Source: Nectonema munidae (Eukaryota > Nematomorpha > Nectonematoida > Nectonematidae). Taken from it: a stretch of DNA of 64,000 nt. The stretch's first letter is position 1. The number at the start of each line of letters is the position of its first letter. This document shows, piece after piece, positions 1 through 13,500 of this stretch. The notes below the pieces were generated by a model. The model had not been told where the DNA came from. It saw only the letters and a program-made list of their open reading frames with translations, and did not search any database. A program made the position numbers and the translations under genes. The stretch is taken from assembly GCA_030549495.1 (NCBI GenBank), contig JAUIRK010000570.1, positions 1,899,501-1,963,500 of the forward strand, read 5' to 3'.

Positions 1-470
1 AAATAAATATAATAAAGTTAGAATTATTTGCAGGTAAGTAGGTAGGTAGGAAGAAATATCTAAGCACTATAGGACTTTTCCATATGCTTGCGAAATGTTT
101 GAAAAGGTAAGGAATTATATGTAGATAAATATTAAAAAGATTTATTTTTTATAAAAAATTTCACATATAAATATAAAGCAAAGTTCTTTCACACTTTGTT
201 TTATTCATATTTTAAAAATAATAATTAAAATATGTTTTGTAATTTAATGTTTTTTTTTAAATTAAACTTACTAAAAGCATCCGACGTCTATAATCGATAA
301 ATTAAAGTAATAATTAAGATTATTTAAAAATTGTGAAGTTAACTATAATCTTAACGAAACAAAGTAGGATTATAGTAGGGTAATGTTCTTGCATACAACT
401 TAGAGTTTAAATAAGGATGTTTAAAATTACAAAACAACAAACTAATTTTTTTTGCATTAACTATAACGAT
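1..470. other. AT-rich non-coding stretch
   Basis: I see no open reading frame of note, RNA gene or convincing repeat here. There are only homopolymer A/T runs and a short run of GTAG/GTAGG repeats near position 40. Confidence 0.5.
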
Positions 471-632
471 TGAAATTGTAAGTTTTCGAATTCGATCACC
501 ATCACTAAGCATACACTGTGCGAAGGTCCAGTTTCGGTTAATGAAGCATCATCATTTTCACTTTGTTATAATTTCTATTTATAACTAAAAGAAAAAGAAG
601 AAAGAAAGAAATTTATTTCAGCAGATGTATTA

Positions 633-652
633 AATATATATATATATATACA
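633..652. repeat. (TA)n microsatellite
   Basis: A short run of TA dinucleotides inside the inverted-repeat element. Confidence 0.7.
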
Positions 653-914
653 TTGGATAATGAGCACATTGTATTGAGTAAAATTTTTGATTACAAATTC
701 TGCAACGGTGTGTAGAAGGCCTTATAGCCGCTGGTATATACACCCTTGAGAGTGCAATTATAATAAGTATATCATTGCTACTAGCAGTATATGCTGAGAA
801 ATGTGCTCTATGACTACTACTACATTGATTTGAGATCGTAATGGTTGATTCAATTAAATTCCTAAGTAGATAAAGATCATCAAAGCTAACAGTTGACGGC
901 TAGTTAGTTGATGC

Positions 915-1574
915 CAGGGCCAATTTAAACATAAGCCAATTTAAAAGCATCAAGGGATCGGGGCGCTCCATGGCAAAGGTCCTGAATGGAGCCCCTCATC
1001 CCTTACTATTTCTTTTCTCACTCATGACCACCCCATTCTGGCTTAAAAAGTGATTTAGAAAAAAAATGCTCACATTTTTATTAAGCCTCATAATTCAGAT
1101 ATATACTGACTGAGTCGAAGACACTCTCCATTAGATGTTCATTTTTCGTGTTTTAGCAGCAGCAAAATTATCGATAAATTCCTCAAAATCAACCCAATCG
1201 AGAACTTTTTTCTCAAGGCTCATAAGAGCCAGACTTTAAAAGCGGGCTTGCCGCATAGTGCTCCTTAGGTAAGACTTAACAAGTTTTAACTTTCTGAATG
1301 ATCTTTAACAGGATGCAATAGAAGTTCAAATTGGCAGCATGATCCTCAGAGTCACATATAGATTCGCACAGAGTCCTGAGTACGAGGATAGGAAACCAAG
1401 TAACTCCGTAGCGTTTGGCGGTTTTTCCTTCCGAGGTGTCAAAAACATTTGAATGTCCTCAATTTCCATCTCAAGCTCTGCTGCGTTGACGTCAGTGGCA
1501 ATGAAATGGCGCCCCCTAAGTGTGACGCCTTGGAGCAATTGTGCCCCACAGCCCTCCCTCTTGATACGGCCCTG
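915..1574 (-). mobile_element. Internally deleted hAT element (DUF4371/ZMYM1-like) with 8-bp target duplication
   Basis: The element begins CAGGGCCAATTT at 915 and ends ...TACGGCCCTG at 1574, so both ends read CAGGGCC inward. It is flanked on both sides by GTTGATGC (907-914 and 1575-1582), a perfect 8-bp target-site duplication, which is the hAT hallmark. On the minus strand 1326-1586 reads a tail of a hAT transposase ('GFLSSYSGLCANLYVTLRI'), and 1140-1325 continues with SFRKLKLVKSYLRSTM-like residues of the hAT dimerisation region in broken frames. At 660 bp it is far shorter than an autonomous hAT, so it is a deletion derivative. Confidence 0.88.
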
Positions 1575-1739
1575 GTTGATGCTCACGCACAGCCACTAGA
1601 TGCCTGTTCAAATCTTATAGTTTGAATACACAAAGTGAAATTGATTAGACTTTAATAGCCGATAACGGCCTTTCACACAGTGTATGCTTACTTATGATGA
1701 TCGAATACAAGAGAATTTACATTTTCTAGTTTAAAAAAT

Positions 1740-2806
1740 ATATAGTAAGGCACATCTGTTGATATCTTTTTATTTTCAATTTATTTTTTATTATTTTTTA
1801 AAGTTTTATTCTCTATTAGTTCTAGCCAACTTGACCTTATTTTACTTCGGTTTGATTTATTTTGAATATTATAATTCCTATTAATATCTTTCGTTTGTAG
1901 CCTAAATAATTTTAATTTATTGTTAGTTTTTAATTTTGTTTTTTAATCATTTAATAATATTTTCTATGTATCAACTGATTTTTCATGTTTGTAAGACGTC
2001 GTATATACTCAGAAAGAAAGATTACATTTATAGACTCCACATTTCTTAGCTTTGTTTAGTATTTTTTTTACTTCTATGCTTTTCTCTCGAAATAATTTTC
2101 AAACTTAAAAAACCTTTATATCGTTTGTGAAATTTAGTCGATCTTAAAATTCGAATTTAGAAGGTATTTGATTAAAACAATCGCAGTAGAGGACTGGAAT
2201 AACAAACAAAATTTTTCTTTAAATGGGTTAAAAATAATGTGGTAATTTAGAAACATTGGTCATGACACGACATTGATTATGCACTTTTATTTTTTTGAAA
2301 ACTTTGAACCTAAAAAATTTTCCCATTCGCTTTTTTTGTTTCAAGTTACAAAGCTAACTTTGAAAGCATTTTTTTTAATCAAATTTTGAATATTATGGAA
2401 TTTTACTTCTTTTTATACCTTATCTCTGCTTGTATCATGTATATACATACATATATATAAAAGTCTACGGTTATCAAAAATCTACGATCTAAAATTAGGG
2501 TTGTCGAGACGCCAGGTAAAACGTCCTACTCCGACAGTACTTTAAAAAATTCAACTTTGAAATCTACAGAAGTTGTATCCAATTAACAATTCTTAAAAAA
2601 ATAGCTTTAATTCTTTTTTTTATTATTTATATTCAGATATTATTTGAAAATTGGGATAATTAAGTCATGAATCGCTTTTCTTATTAGATTTTTATGATCA
2701 AGTGTAGAATCTGACTCCAAAAATTCAAGTGAATAATCTGACTCCTGAAAATTATCTTGAGTTAGTGTTTTTTATCTAATTTTTAACCCATCATAAATTA
2801 GATTTC
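1740..2806. other. AT-rich intergenic DNA, no gene seen
   Basis: No open frame or recognisable element. A short end-like word TTTAAATGGGTTAA lies at 2219-2232, resembling the GGGTTAA end of the local piggyBac-type MITEs, but no partner end was found. Confidence 0.5.
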
Positions 2807-2927
2807 AGAGTTAGTGTTAGTAAAACAGATAGATGGATTTAATTTTAGAGTTAGTATTAACAAAATTTGATTTTAATTTTAGAGTTAGTATTGACAAAAC
2901 CTGATTTTAATTTTAAAGTTAGTATTA
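2807..2927. repeat. Minisatellite, ~34-bp unit, about 3.4 copies
   Basis: The unit starts with AGAGTTAGTATT and ends TTGATTTTAATTTT. Copies begin at about 2808 (a 40-bp variant), 2847, 2881 and 2915 (partial). The 2847 and 2881 copies are nearly identical. Confidence 0.75.
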
Positions 2928-3239
2928 CATACATTGCGTGTAAATGATTATAATCAATGACATTTTTTTTTATTGAGCATGAAAAATTTAAAATTGAAAA
3001 TACATATATATTCATTAATCAATTGAAAAACATTATCAAATTTGATATTGTTGTGAAATTTGCGAGCATAAATTTTCAAAAGCGGTTTCCCCATATCTTT
3101 CTCTCCAAATCATCTCGAATATGTATGTTTCTAACATATTTTTTCTACATCCTTTCATCTTTTTTTCTTCCCCAATAAGATTCCATCGATTGTGTGTGAA
3201 CCCCCGTGTTCTTATTACATCTCGAAGCTCTCCGGCAAA
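2928..3239. other. Short intergenic stretch
   Basis: AT-rich with a pyrimidine-rich patch near 3110-3175. It could hold a 5' non-coding exon or promoter of the isomerase gene, because the isomerase start codon follows a splice acceptor, but nothing here proves it. Confidence 0.3.
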
Positions 3240-4395
3240 TTAATTTTTGCGAAGATTTGAGATACCAGCTTTTAGAGAGCAAAGTGTGATTTCACTTCGA
3301 AATTGTAAGTGAGAAAGTTTTTCTCCATTTGTTTTACAATAAAGCCTCCATGCTGCTATCACAGATACATTTAAGATGTTAATAAAAAGTGGCCAATACC
3401 ACTTTTTGCTTCTTATATTTGGACGATAAGATTCACATAGTCGATCAAAAAGATCAACACCTCCCATCCCTTTGTTGTAAAGATATATGAGATGTGGTTG
3501 TGCTATGTTTTTCTCCACCCTTTACACGACGTCTCACTCTATGTATTGGCTCATGGTTTTCATAATTGCTTGCAATTGTTACTGTAGAATTATGCAACAT
3601 AAACTTCCATCGGAACAATAATCATAGGATCCTCTTTGCTCTTTTTTCAATTTTTTACTGCATATTAGTGTTTTAGACGCATCCGCAATTCTACTTTCTC
3701 GAACTATTCCAATTGCCTTGACATTATCTTCTCTCAATTCCAAAAGCAATTTATAACTTGTAAAAAAGTTGTCGAATTATAATTGGTAACATTCAATGTC
3801 AGAGTTAGATTTTATAACATCAACCATGCATTTGACAACTCTTGTTCCAAGTGGATTATTTTTAGAAATATTTTCTCTTCCTTGATAAATTTTTAAATAA
3901 TATGGAAATCCATCATTTCCACAAAGACACCAAATTTTATAGCCAAAACGTATCGGCTTACCTTTGATGAACATTTTTGCACTATGACGTCCATAGTATG
4001 GCACCATAGACTCGTCTATGCTCAACAAACTATGAAAAACGCCAAATTGCACAAGACTCACGTTCATAAAATTATATAATGGAGATACTTTGCTCATTTT
4101 ATCACCAGGCGTTAAACTTGAATTATCAGCAAAGTGGCGAAAGTTTTTTATTTCAAGGTATCTATTTCAACTCATAGACTGAGCCACAATATTTATATGA
4201 AAATCAGGTTGAGAAGACCAATATTGTTGCTCTTCTGGTACAATATGATAGCCAGACAACAAGATACCAATAAAATTTTGCATTTCAATTTTGGAAACAT
4301 TGAACTTTTCATTGTTTTTATCTCTATTGGCATAGAGATTTGTTTGAAAAACAATAGGCTCAAGTATTTCATCGGTAAAAAATTTTCCGGTAGGA
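3240..4395 (-). mobile_element. Broken piggyBac transposase copy
   Basis: Reading the minus strand, 4395-4130 resembles the N-terminal part of a piggyBac transposase (SGYHIVPEEQQYW-like), 4097-3777 carries SIDESMVPYYGRH and KPIRFGYKIWCL, 3776-3520 carries FDNFFTSYKLLLELRED, and 3518-3240 has KGMGGVDLFDRLCESYRP and KKWYWPLF. These include the three expected catalytic aspartate contexts (IDES, FDNFF, GGVDLFD). Frames change at least twice with a stop near 3776, and the N-terminus is truncated, so it is not functional. It is related to the copy at 14912-16460. It sits directly upstream of the isomerase gene, on the opposite strand. Confidence 0.9.
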
Positions 4396-4469
4396 GGTAA
4401 GAGTTTTCATAAAACTCACCCCGTTCCTTTCAAAATGAATTGTTTACGTCTTGGAATTTATATTTAATC

Positions 4470-4500
4470 TTTTTTTTCTGTATTTTTTTAGTTCATCGTA
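4470..4500 (+). other. Splice acceptor nine bases upstream of the isomerase start codon
   Basis: A long pyrimidine tract (CTTTTTTTTCTGTATTTTTT) runs into AG at 4490-4491. After nine bases (TTCATCGTA) the ATG follows at 4501. This means the 5' untranslated region is spliced, either from an upstream non-coding exon or by addition of a spliced leader. Confidence 0.6.
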
Positions 4501-7639
<3,139 letters not shown>

Positions 7640-7641
<2 letters not shown>

Positions 7642-7645
7642 TAAA
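7640..7645 (+). terminator. Polyadenylation signal AATAAA overlapping the Tpi stop codon
   Basis: The stop and signal share bases: TAATAAA at 7639-7645. Further AATAAA lies at 7711-7716. The first would give an extremely short 3' untranslated region, the second a more usual one. Confidence 0.5.
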
Positions 7646-9888
7646 GAACTTTAACCCCTATTTATACATTAGCTTGTTTTTATTTTTATTCTTTCCTTGT
7701 TTTTGCATGTAATAAAAGTCTCACTTTGTCTTTGTAAACATTTAAATCTATCAATTACATTAAAGTACTTTTAATAAATCAGTTATGCCCTGGATTTTTT
7801 ATTATAACATTAATCGGGAACTATGATTTCTATGGATATTTTGGTTTCGTATAGCTTTCTTTCACCAATCGTGTTACTTTTGATTACATCATTGTAACAT
7901 AGCTTTGATGCACTTTCGATCGCTTAGCTAGCTCTCCATGAAGCAGTATAAGGAATTAAACACTTGTCTTACCGAAAGGTGGAATAATCAAATCCATCAT
8001 TCGTATCACCACAGATCATTTGAGTAGTTGTATCATTCTTACTTCATCAATAAAGTGCACATAGAAACTTTACCTTTTTACCGGCTAGAAACATTCATTT
8101 CCTGTAATTTATTCACACCTTCCTTTTAATTGCGTTATTTAATTACCCTAGTTTGGTTATGCATCAGAGATGAATAAACCATGATGGTTCAACAAGTTTG
8201 ATTTTTCCAAAATCTAGAGTGACCTTCTTGCAATATAGATATAATAATAATAACCTTTTTCTTAATCTTCGTGCAAAAAATTAAATTCATAAATTTGGCG
8301 TACACTTCAGCATGAAAATGAAATGATAAAAATCATTCATGACTGTGGGCCAAAACCAATGTTAATATTTTAACTTCATAAATGTGAAATTTTCAAGCTT
8401 GCTAACAGTCAGGACATTTATTATTTGAATTATATAGATGAACATTTCTTGCATTTATTTTTCCTATAAGTAAATTATAATTTCTAATTGGTCAATTTGG
8501 AAAAATGTACGATATATTTTAATTATGAATAAATTAAACATAAAAAGTTACAAATTAGGTAGAAATTATTTTTCATAATAATTAATATATTATGCAAGAT
8601 TTATTGTCATCAAATATTTTGCGAAACGGTAATATATTAATTTTTTATTCCCAATAAAAAATATTTTGAATGATTAAGGTGGAATTGAAGAAATACAAAC
8701 ATGTCTGTGAAAAGGATGATGGCATATCAAATAAATCTCTTGTAATAATAACAAAAGGAAATTAAATTATGCTTTTATACGAACTGGAGGAGAAGAGATA
8801 GCATGCTTTGCAATACAATGTAATATAACATAGAAAAAGTGTGGAATATCGTTCTTCAAAACAGATAAAGGAGAGAGAAAGAGAGACTAGATTGCGCCGT
8901 AAAACAAAGCACAGATTTTGTGAGTGTCTAGAGAACAAACAATCGGATGTGAAGCAAAATCAGCATTACGATGATCGCGATCTTGTTTGTTGTTGAGAAT
9001 GAGATGAAAAATGTTCTCATTTTTGGCTTTGCGCGTCTTTTGTCTTGCCAATTTAATGCGGATTGGATTGCTTCAGTATAAAGCAAAGTTTGTGAATAAA
9101 GGCGATGCATCACAGAGACTGCGTTCACCTGTTTTATTAAGATGGAAGCGCACTCCTGCTTAGGAACTTCGCGTAGACCCTTACATTTAGTTACGGGAGA
9201 AGATGGAAAGAACGCGATTGCTTTTAAAATGAGATTGACTGTTAAAACTTCCCCTTTTTATCTGTCCAAGAGAGTGGATAGAGACACCACTTGTAGATAG
9301 ACAAATTAATTTTTATATCCGCCTGAAGAAGGTTTGATCATAGTCTTTTTCTTCACAGATGCATGCCCGCCTTTGTAGGAACTGTTTCCCAAATCTTCGG
9401 GTCCTTAAAAATAATTGATAAAGAAGAATAAAGACAGGGCTTCGAGTGGAGTTTCCCAGCCTTTTGTACACATTAAACATCCCGATACAACATTTAATCG
9501 CATAAAAATTGTATAGGGTCTTTGAAATTAAAAGAGTCAAGATTGAATTTGTTTGAATACATGTTTGGCTTGTCTAGAAAGTGGATTTAATTTAAATTAT
9601 GCCTACACTACACTCTACATTTTTTAAAGTTAGAGAATTTAAATAAAAAGTAAAACAATGCAGTCTCTGAACATATGCGTAAAACAATTCTTTTTGTTGG
9701 CAAGTTATTTTTGCTTTCAAAAACAACTCTTCTATGCTTTCTGTTCATAAATGAAAGAATAAAAATAATGGTAAAGCTTTAAGATCACCCTGGAATTTAG
9801 TATTCGATTTTAATTGGATCAATAATAATTTTTGATAATGCTTGGAAATTTAAAACAAAATGATTATATTCTTTTCTATTTGAAGGAG
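7646..9888. other. Intergenic DNA without a recognised gene
   Basis: Open frames here (for instance 8928-9128 and 9313-9540 on the minus strand) show no family resemblance and no splice-consistent partners. A GAGAGA-type patch lies at 8871-8888. This stretch may contain 3' untranslated sequence of both flanking genes, which are convergent. Confidence 0.45.
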
Positions 9889-9960
9889 CAGTGGTTTCCA
9901 ACCTTTTTGCACTCGTGACGACCGAAGATTAAAAGCCCGCAATCCCCTGAAAAGGAAAGA
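9889..9960 (+). mobile_element. hAT-like terminal fragment
   Basis: Begins CAGTGGTTTCCAACC and continues CTCGTGACGACC, closely resembling widespread hAT ends. The other end was not found. Confidence 0.55.
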
Positions 9961-10056
9961 AACAAATAAGCCGTAAAATTTTCAGTAATCTGCAAATTAT
10001 AATCTACGATACTTAAACGAGTCTATGGGAGAGGACCAACGTACTAGCCCATACCT

Positions 10057-10524
10057 CTACAAATCGCTAAGGACTTTGCCCCCCCCCCCCTTAATGCCAT
10101 GGAGGAAAGAAAAGAGATGACAACCTTGATGAAGCGTGGGAGTGCTAGAAACATTGCGAATGCGGTTTTCTTTGAATTTGAATGTTCCTTCCAGTTTATT
10201 TAGGACAGAAAAGCTAGGCGACTTTTTGATCAAGGTGCTGTTTTTCTTCGGTCTAAGTAAGGAGTTATTGCCTGAAGAAGGGGAAGCCGCAGAGCCAGCT
10301 GCAAAAGACGATTTAGAGTCGGTGTACGGGAGCGAAGTTTTGCATTCTTTGTACAGGCTTTTCGCTTTGCTAAGGTTTATTTCGGATAAAAGTTTGTCGT
10401 ATTTTTTAAAGGAGTCTATGAACATCTGTGGGAGTGTACTTTTTTTGGAAACCAATGTTTGGTTGATGGAAGATTTGAACTTTACATTGGTCAACTTTTC
10501 ACAGCCTTCACTGTCATTTAATTC
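10057..10524 (-). CDS. Probable 3' exon of the RhoGEF gene (tail)
   Basis: Follows acceptor TTAATTATAG and reads ELNDSEGCEKLTNVKFKSS through a lysine- and serine-rich segment (KKSPSFSVLNKLEGTF) to a stop at 10057. The phase (0) fits the donor of the 13390 exon. The last residues read through a run of twelve G on this strand (10079-10090), so the true C-terminus may be earlier or framed differently. It has no domain I recognise. It could instead be the end of a separate small gene. Confidence 0.55.
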   Translation of the reverse strand, partial: ELNDSEGCEKLTNVKFKSSINQTLVSKKSTLPQMFIDSFKKYDKLLSEINLSKAKSLYKECKTSLPYTDSKSSFAAGSAASPSSGNNSLLRPKKNSTLIKKSPSFSVLNKLEGTFKFKENRIRNVSSTPTLHQGCHLFSFLHGIKGGGGKVLSDL

Positions 10525-13500
10525 CTATAATTAAATATTTTTGATAGAAATTAAGATAGGTATTTCAAAAATAACAGTAGTAAAGTATTTAAAAAATTAG
10601 AGTTAGGCTGACTCTTCTAAAGAGATAAGAAATCGATGGAGGATACAAATGCTTTTATATGGTTTATTTTCATTCATAGCAATTTCTTGGTATAAATTTT
10701 TGGCTATGTGGCGTAGAAATTCCATATTAAAAATTGTCTAGATTTTTAATATACGAACCATTTACAACCAATGTTTTGTAAATTTTGACAAAAAAAGATG
10801 GAAAATATTTTTAAAAAAAGTCTTTAATAAAAATTAATTTAAATAGATTTAAACAAAAGGATACTATTCATAAACTTGTGATGAAAAGCTTATTAGAAAA
10901 TCTTCATCTATATTATATAAAAGTTATGGTTTTTTTGTCACGGGATGGCAGAGCACGATTTTGATCTTATTGCATAAAATTTTTGAATAATTTATCTTTA
11001 TATATTTGCAATTAAAAATGAGTTTCCTTCGCTTGACGGACTCTATGCATTTTTTACACCAGCAAACTTTTGTTGAATTTTAAGCCAGTTAGCTCAATGT
11101 CAACCCCATATAAAAATTAGTTGTTTTAATTTTACACTTTTCTAGATATACAAAATCTAAAAGCGAGATTTTTAGATTAAAATACAATGAATTGTCTAAA
11201 ATATGAGCTTAATTCAATTACACATTTGATCAAATCATAAAAAAGCATTTATCCTTTATTTACAGTTTGAAAAAAAGAGAGGAGTGTTTTTTGAAAATAA
11301 AAATTTTGCAACTTTCATATCTTCTTGTGGTTTTGTTAGACTTTGAAAAACAAAAATGACAAGATGCTCTCTTTTTATTTCCTTGCTCACGGGGACCATC
11401 TTGAGAATCGGAATAACCATAAAATGATAGAAGACAGTTCGGGCTTAGGACAGTTATAATTCAAAATTAGCCAACTGTTTAGGGCACACATGTCCAAGTA
11501 ATTACAAAATGCAACAAGAGTCCACTTTCTTGTTGATTTGTAAGCATGATAACTTCTTATCTCCGTTTCCCACATCGACACCACCCTTCTGTTCATTGTA
11601 AGTTAAGATACTTTCGGGTTGTGATTTGAACGTTTTTATGTTGAAAAGGATGGCATATACACTACTTTAAAATTTTTTACGTGCGTGTCTTTTAGGGATA
11701 GAGGTGCAGATAGAAACATAATCGGAGTAGATTATCCGATTTTTACACTCATTAGCTTTAGCTCTTTCAAGTGCGTTGGTCTGAAAATTATTGGAAGGAA
11801 TCTTCTGTTGGACATTATGGCGAAGAAAAGACCTTTAGAGTACGCCCAGACAGATAACGCATGGGAAGTGAAAAAACGATCCGTATAAAGACCACAACCT
11901 GGAGGAACTTTGGATTTTTCAACTAATCTTTTTACTATTCCTTCTCCAGAGAAATGAGAAGAGTCTTCGATACCTGACATGTAAATTTCAGGTCGCATAT
12001 AATAGTAAGATTTAGAATCACAAATATGGTAGAACTTCAAACCGTATCTTCCAGGTTTATGAGAATCATAAACTTTTACTAGACAGCCTCCTCTGAAACT
12101 GACCAATTGCTCATCAATGGTAACGGCACAATGGGATGTCCAAAACTTTGAAAAAACTTCAGAATGGTAACGGCACAATGGGATATCCAAAACTTTGAAA
12201 AAACTTCAGCAAAGTGATTATGAATAAAGCGAATAGCACTGATTTTATCATTAGTGTCGCGCCTTTCTTTGTCATCAAATCTTATGAAAACATGAATAAG
12301 GAAAAACATGTCATGCCCAATTGCAGCTCTCGAAAATGGAATAGAGTAGGAAGAAAACAAAGCTTTTATTTTGATTTTCATGTCTCCATTTTGACCAATG
12401 TGTAATAAAACAGATATGAAATGTTCTATATAGACAGATGACTTTGAAAGCTTTCTCAAGTTTTTGCATTGCCATGCTGTATATATGATGGATAATAATT
12501 TCAGGAGTTAAAAAAGACTTGTAAAACATTTAAAGTATTTTTATATGTTCCCTGAGGAAGACCAGGAGGACGTCTAGCAGTGTTTCTGAAATTTATTCTT
12601 TCAACTCTACCCCTAAGTGTAGATGGAAGTCGAATCTGGCGCAACCAAATTCTCATCGGTTTCTTCCTGCAAATCTATCGAAGTATCTGAAGAACTAACA
12701 TAAAGTTAAAGATGAAAAACTCGAAGTCAAATCAGAATTATCATCCTAAGTAGACATTACAATACAAGTGAAGATACTAAAAAGTTTTGCGAAGTACGAA
12801 ATTCCAAGAATGAAATTTATGATGATGAATTGGAAACTCAGAAATGAAGATAAAAGTGGCACAAGTTTGTTATAAGAGCTCATATGTGATGAAAAACTCA
12901 GCAAACAAAGAAACAGTTGTGCGGGATTAGAAAGAGTTTCACCATGGTTTTCTATCTGATATACATATAAATTCTATAACAACATTAGCAAGGATGAGAT
13001 GAATATAATAAGCTTCTTTTATTTGATTATAAAATATTTTTATGTATATCACATTTTGCACATCAGAATGCTTATAATTATAATAACATAAACAATATAA
13101 GCATGATTCCTTGGCATGAATAAATGCAGTCATATATGATGCAATCATGATATGGCAAGCATAAACATCTTTTTTTTTTGTCATTTTTCAACACCAATGC
13201 TTATTTTAGTTATACTAGATTGAAAAAATTTCAAAAAATAGCTTTACTAAAGGGTGTAAAAAAAGCATTGACTCCGTCAACCACGTTATTCAAAGGATTC
13301 CATCAAGAGAAGGTTGATATGAGTATCGGATAAAAATTTAAAATGTACGGTTCTCATTTTTTATAGACCATGTTCTCCGTAAATCTTACGTTATGAACAA
13401 TGGATTTCGACATTTTTTCAGTACTAAAGAGTTGCGTATCAGACTCTTGCGGGGAGGGATTTAGGAAGTCGGCCAAAAGATCGGGCGGGGAAACGTATTC

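Larger units (their letters stand above)
475..1722. mobile_element. Non-autonomous element with ~90-bp terminal inverted repeats
   Basis: The stretch around 475-565 reappears in reverse complement at about 1631-1722. Shared words are CGATCA, AAGCATACACTGTG and TTTCACTTTG, and both arms continue outward with ATTGTAA/TTTACA. A second, shorter copy with the same arms lies at 21928-22190. No coding sequence is visible in its own interior. A separate hAT element is inserted inside it at 915-1574. The superfamily is not clear from the arms. Confidence 0.7.

Noticed and set aside
10136-10534. 132-codon plus-strand open frame
   Set aside because: Antisense shadow of the tail exon 10057-10524, which has splice sites in phase with a neighbour.
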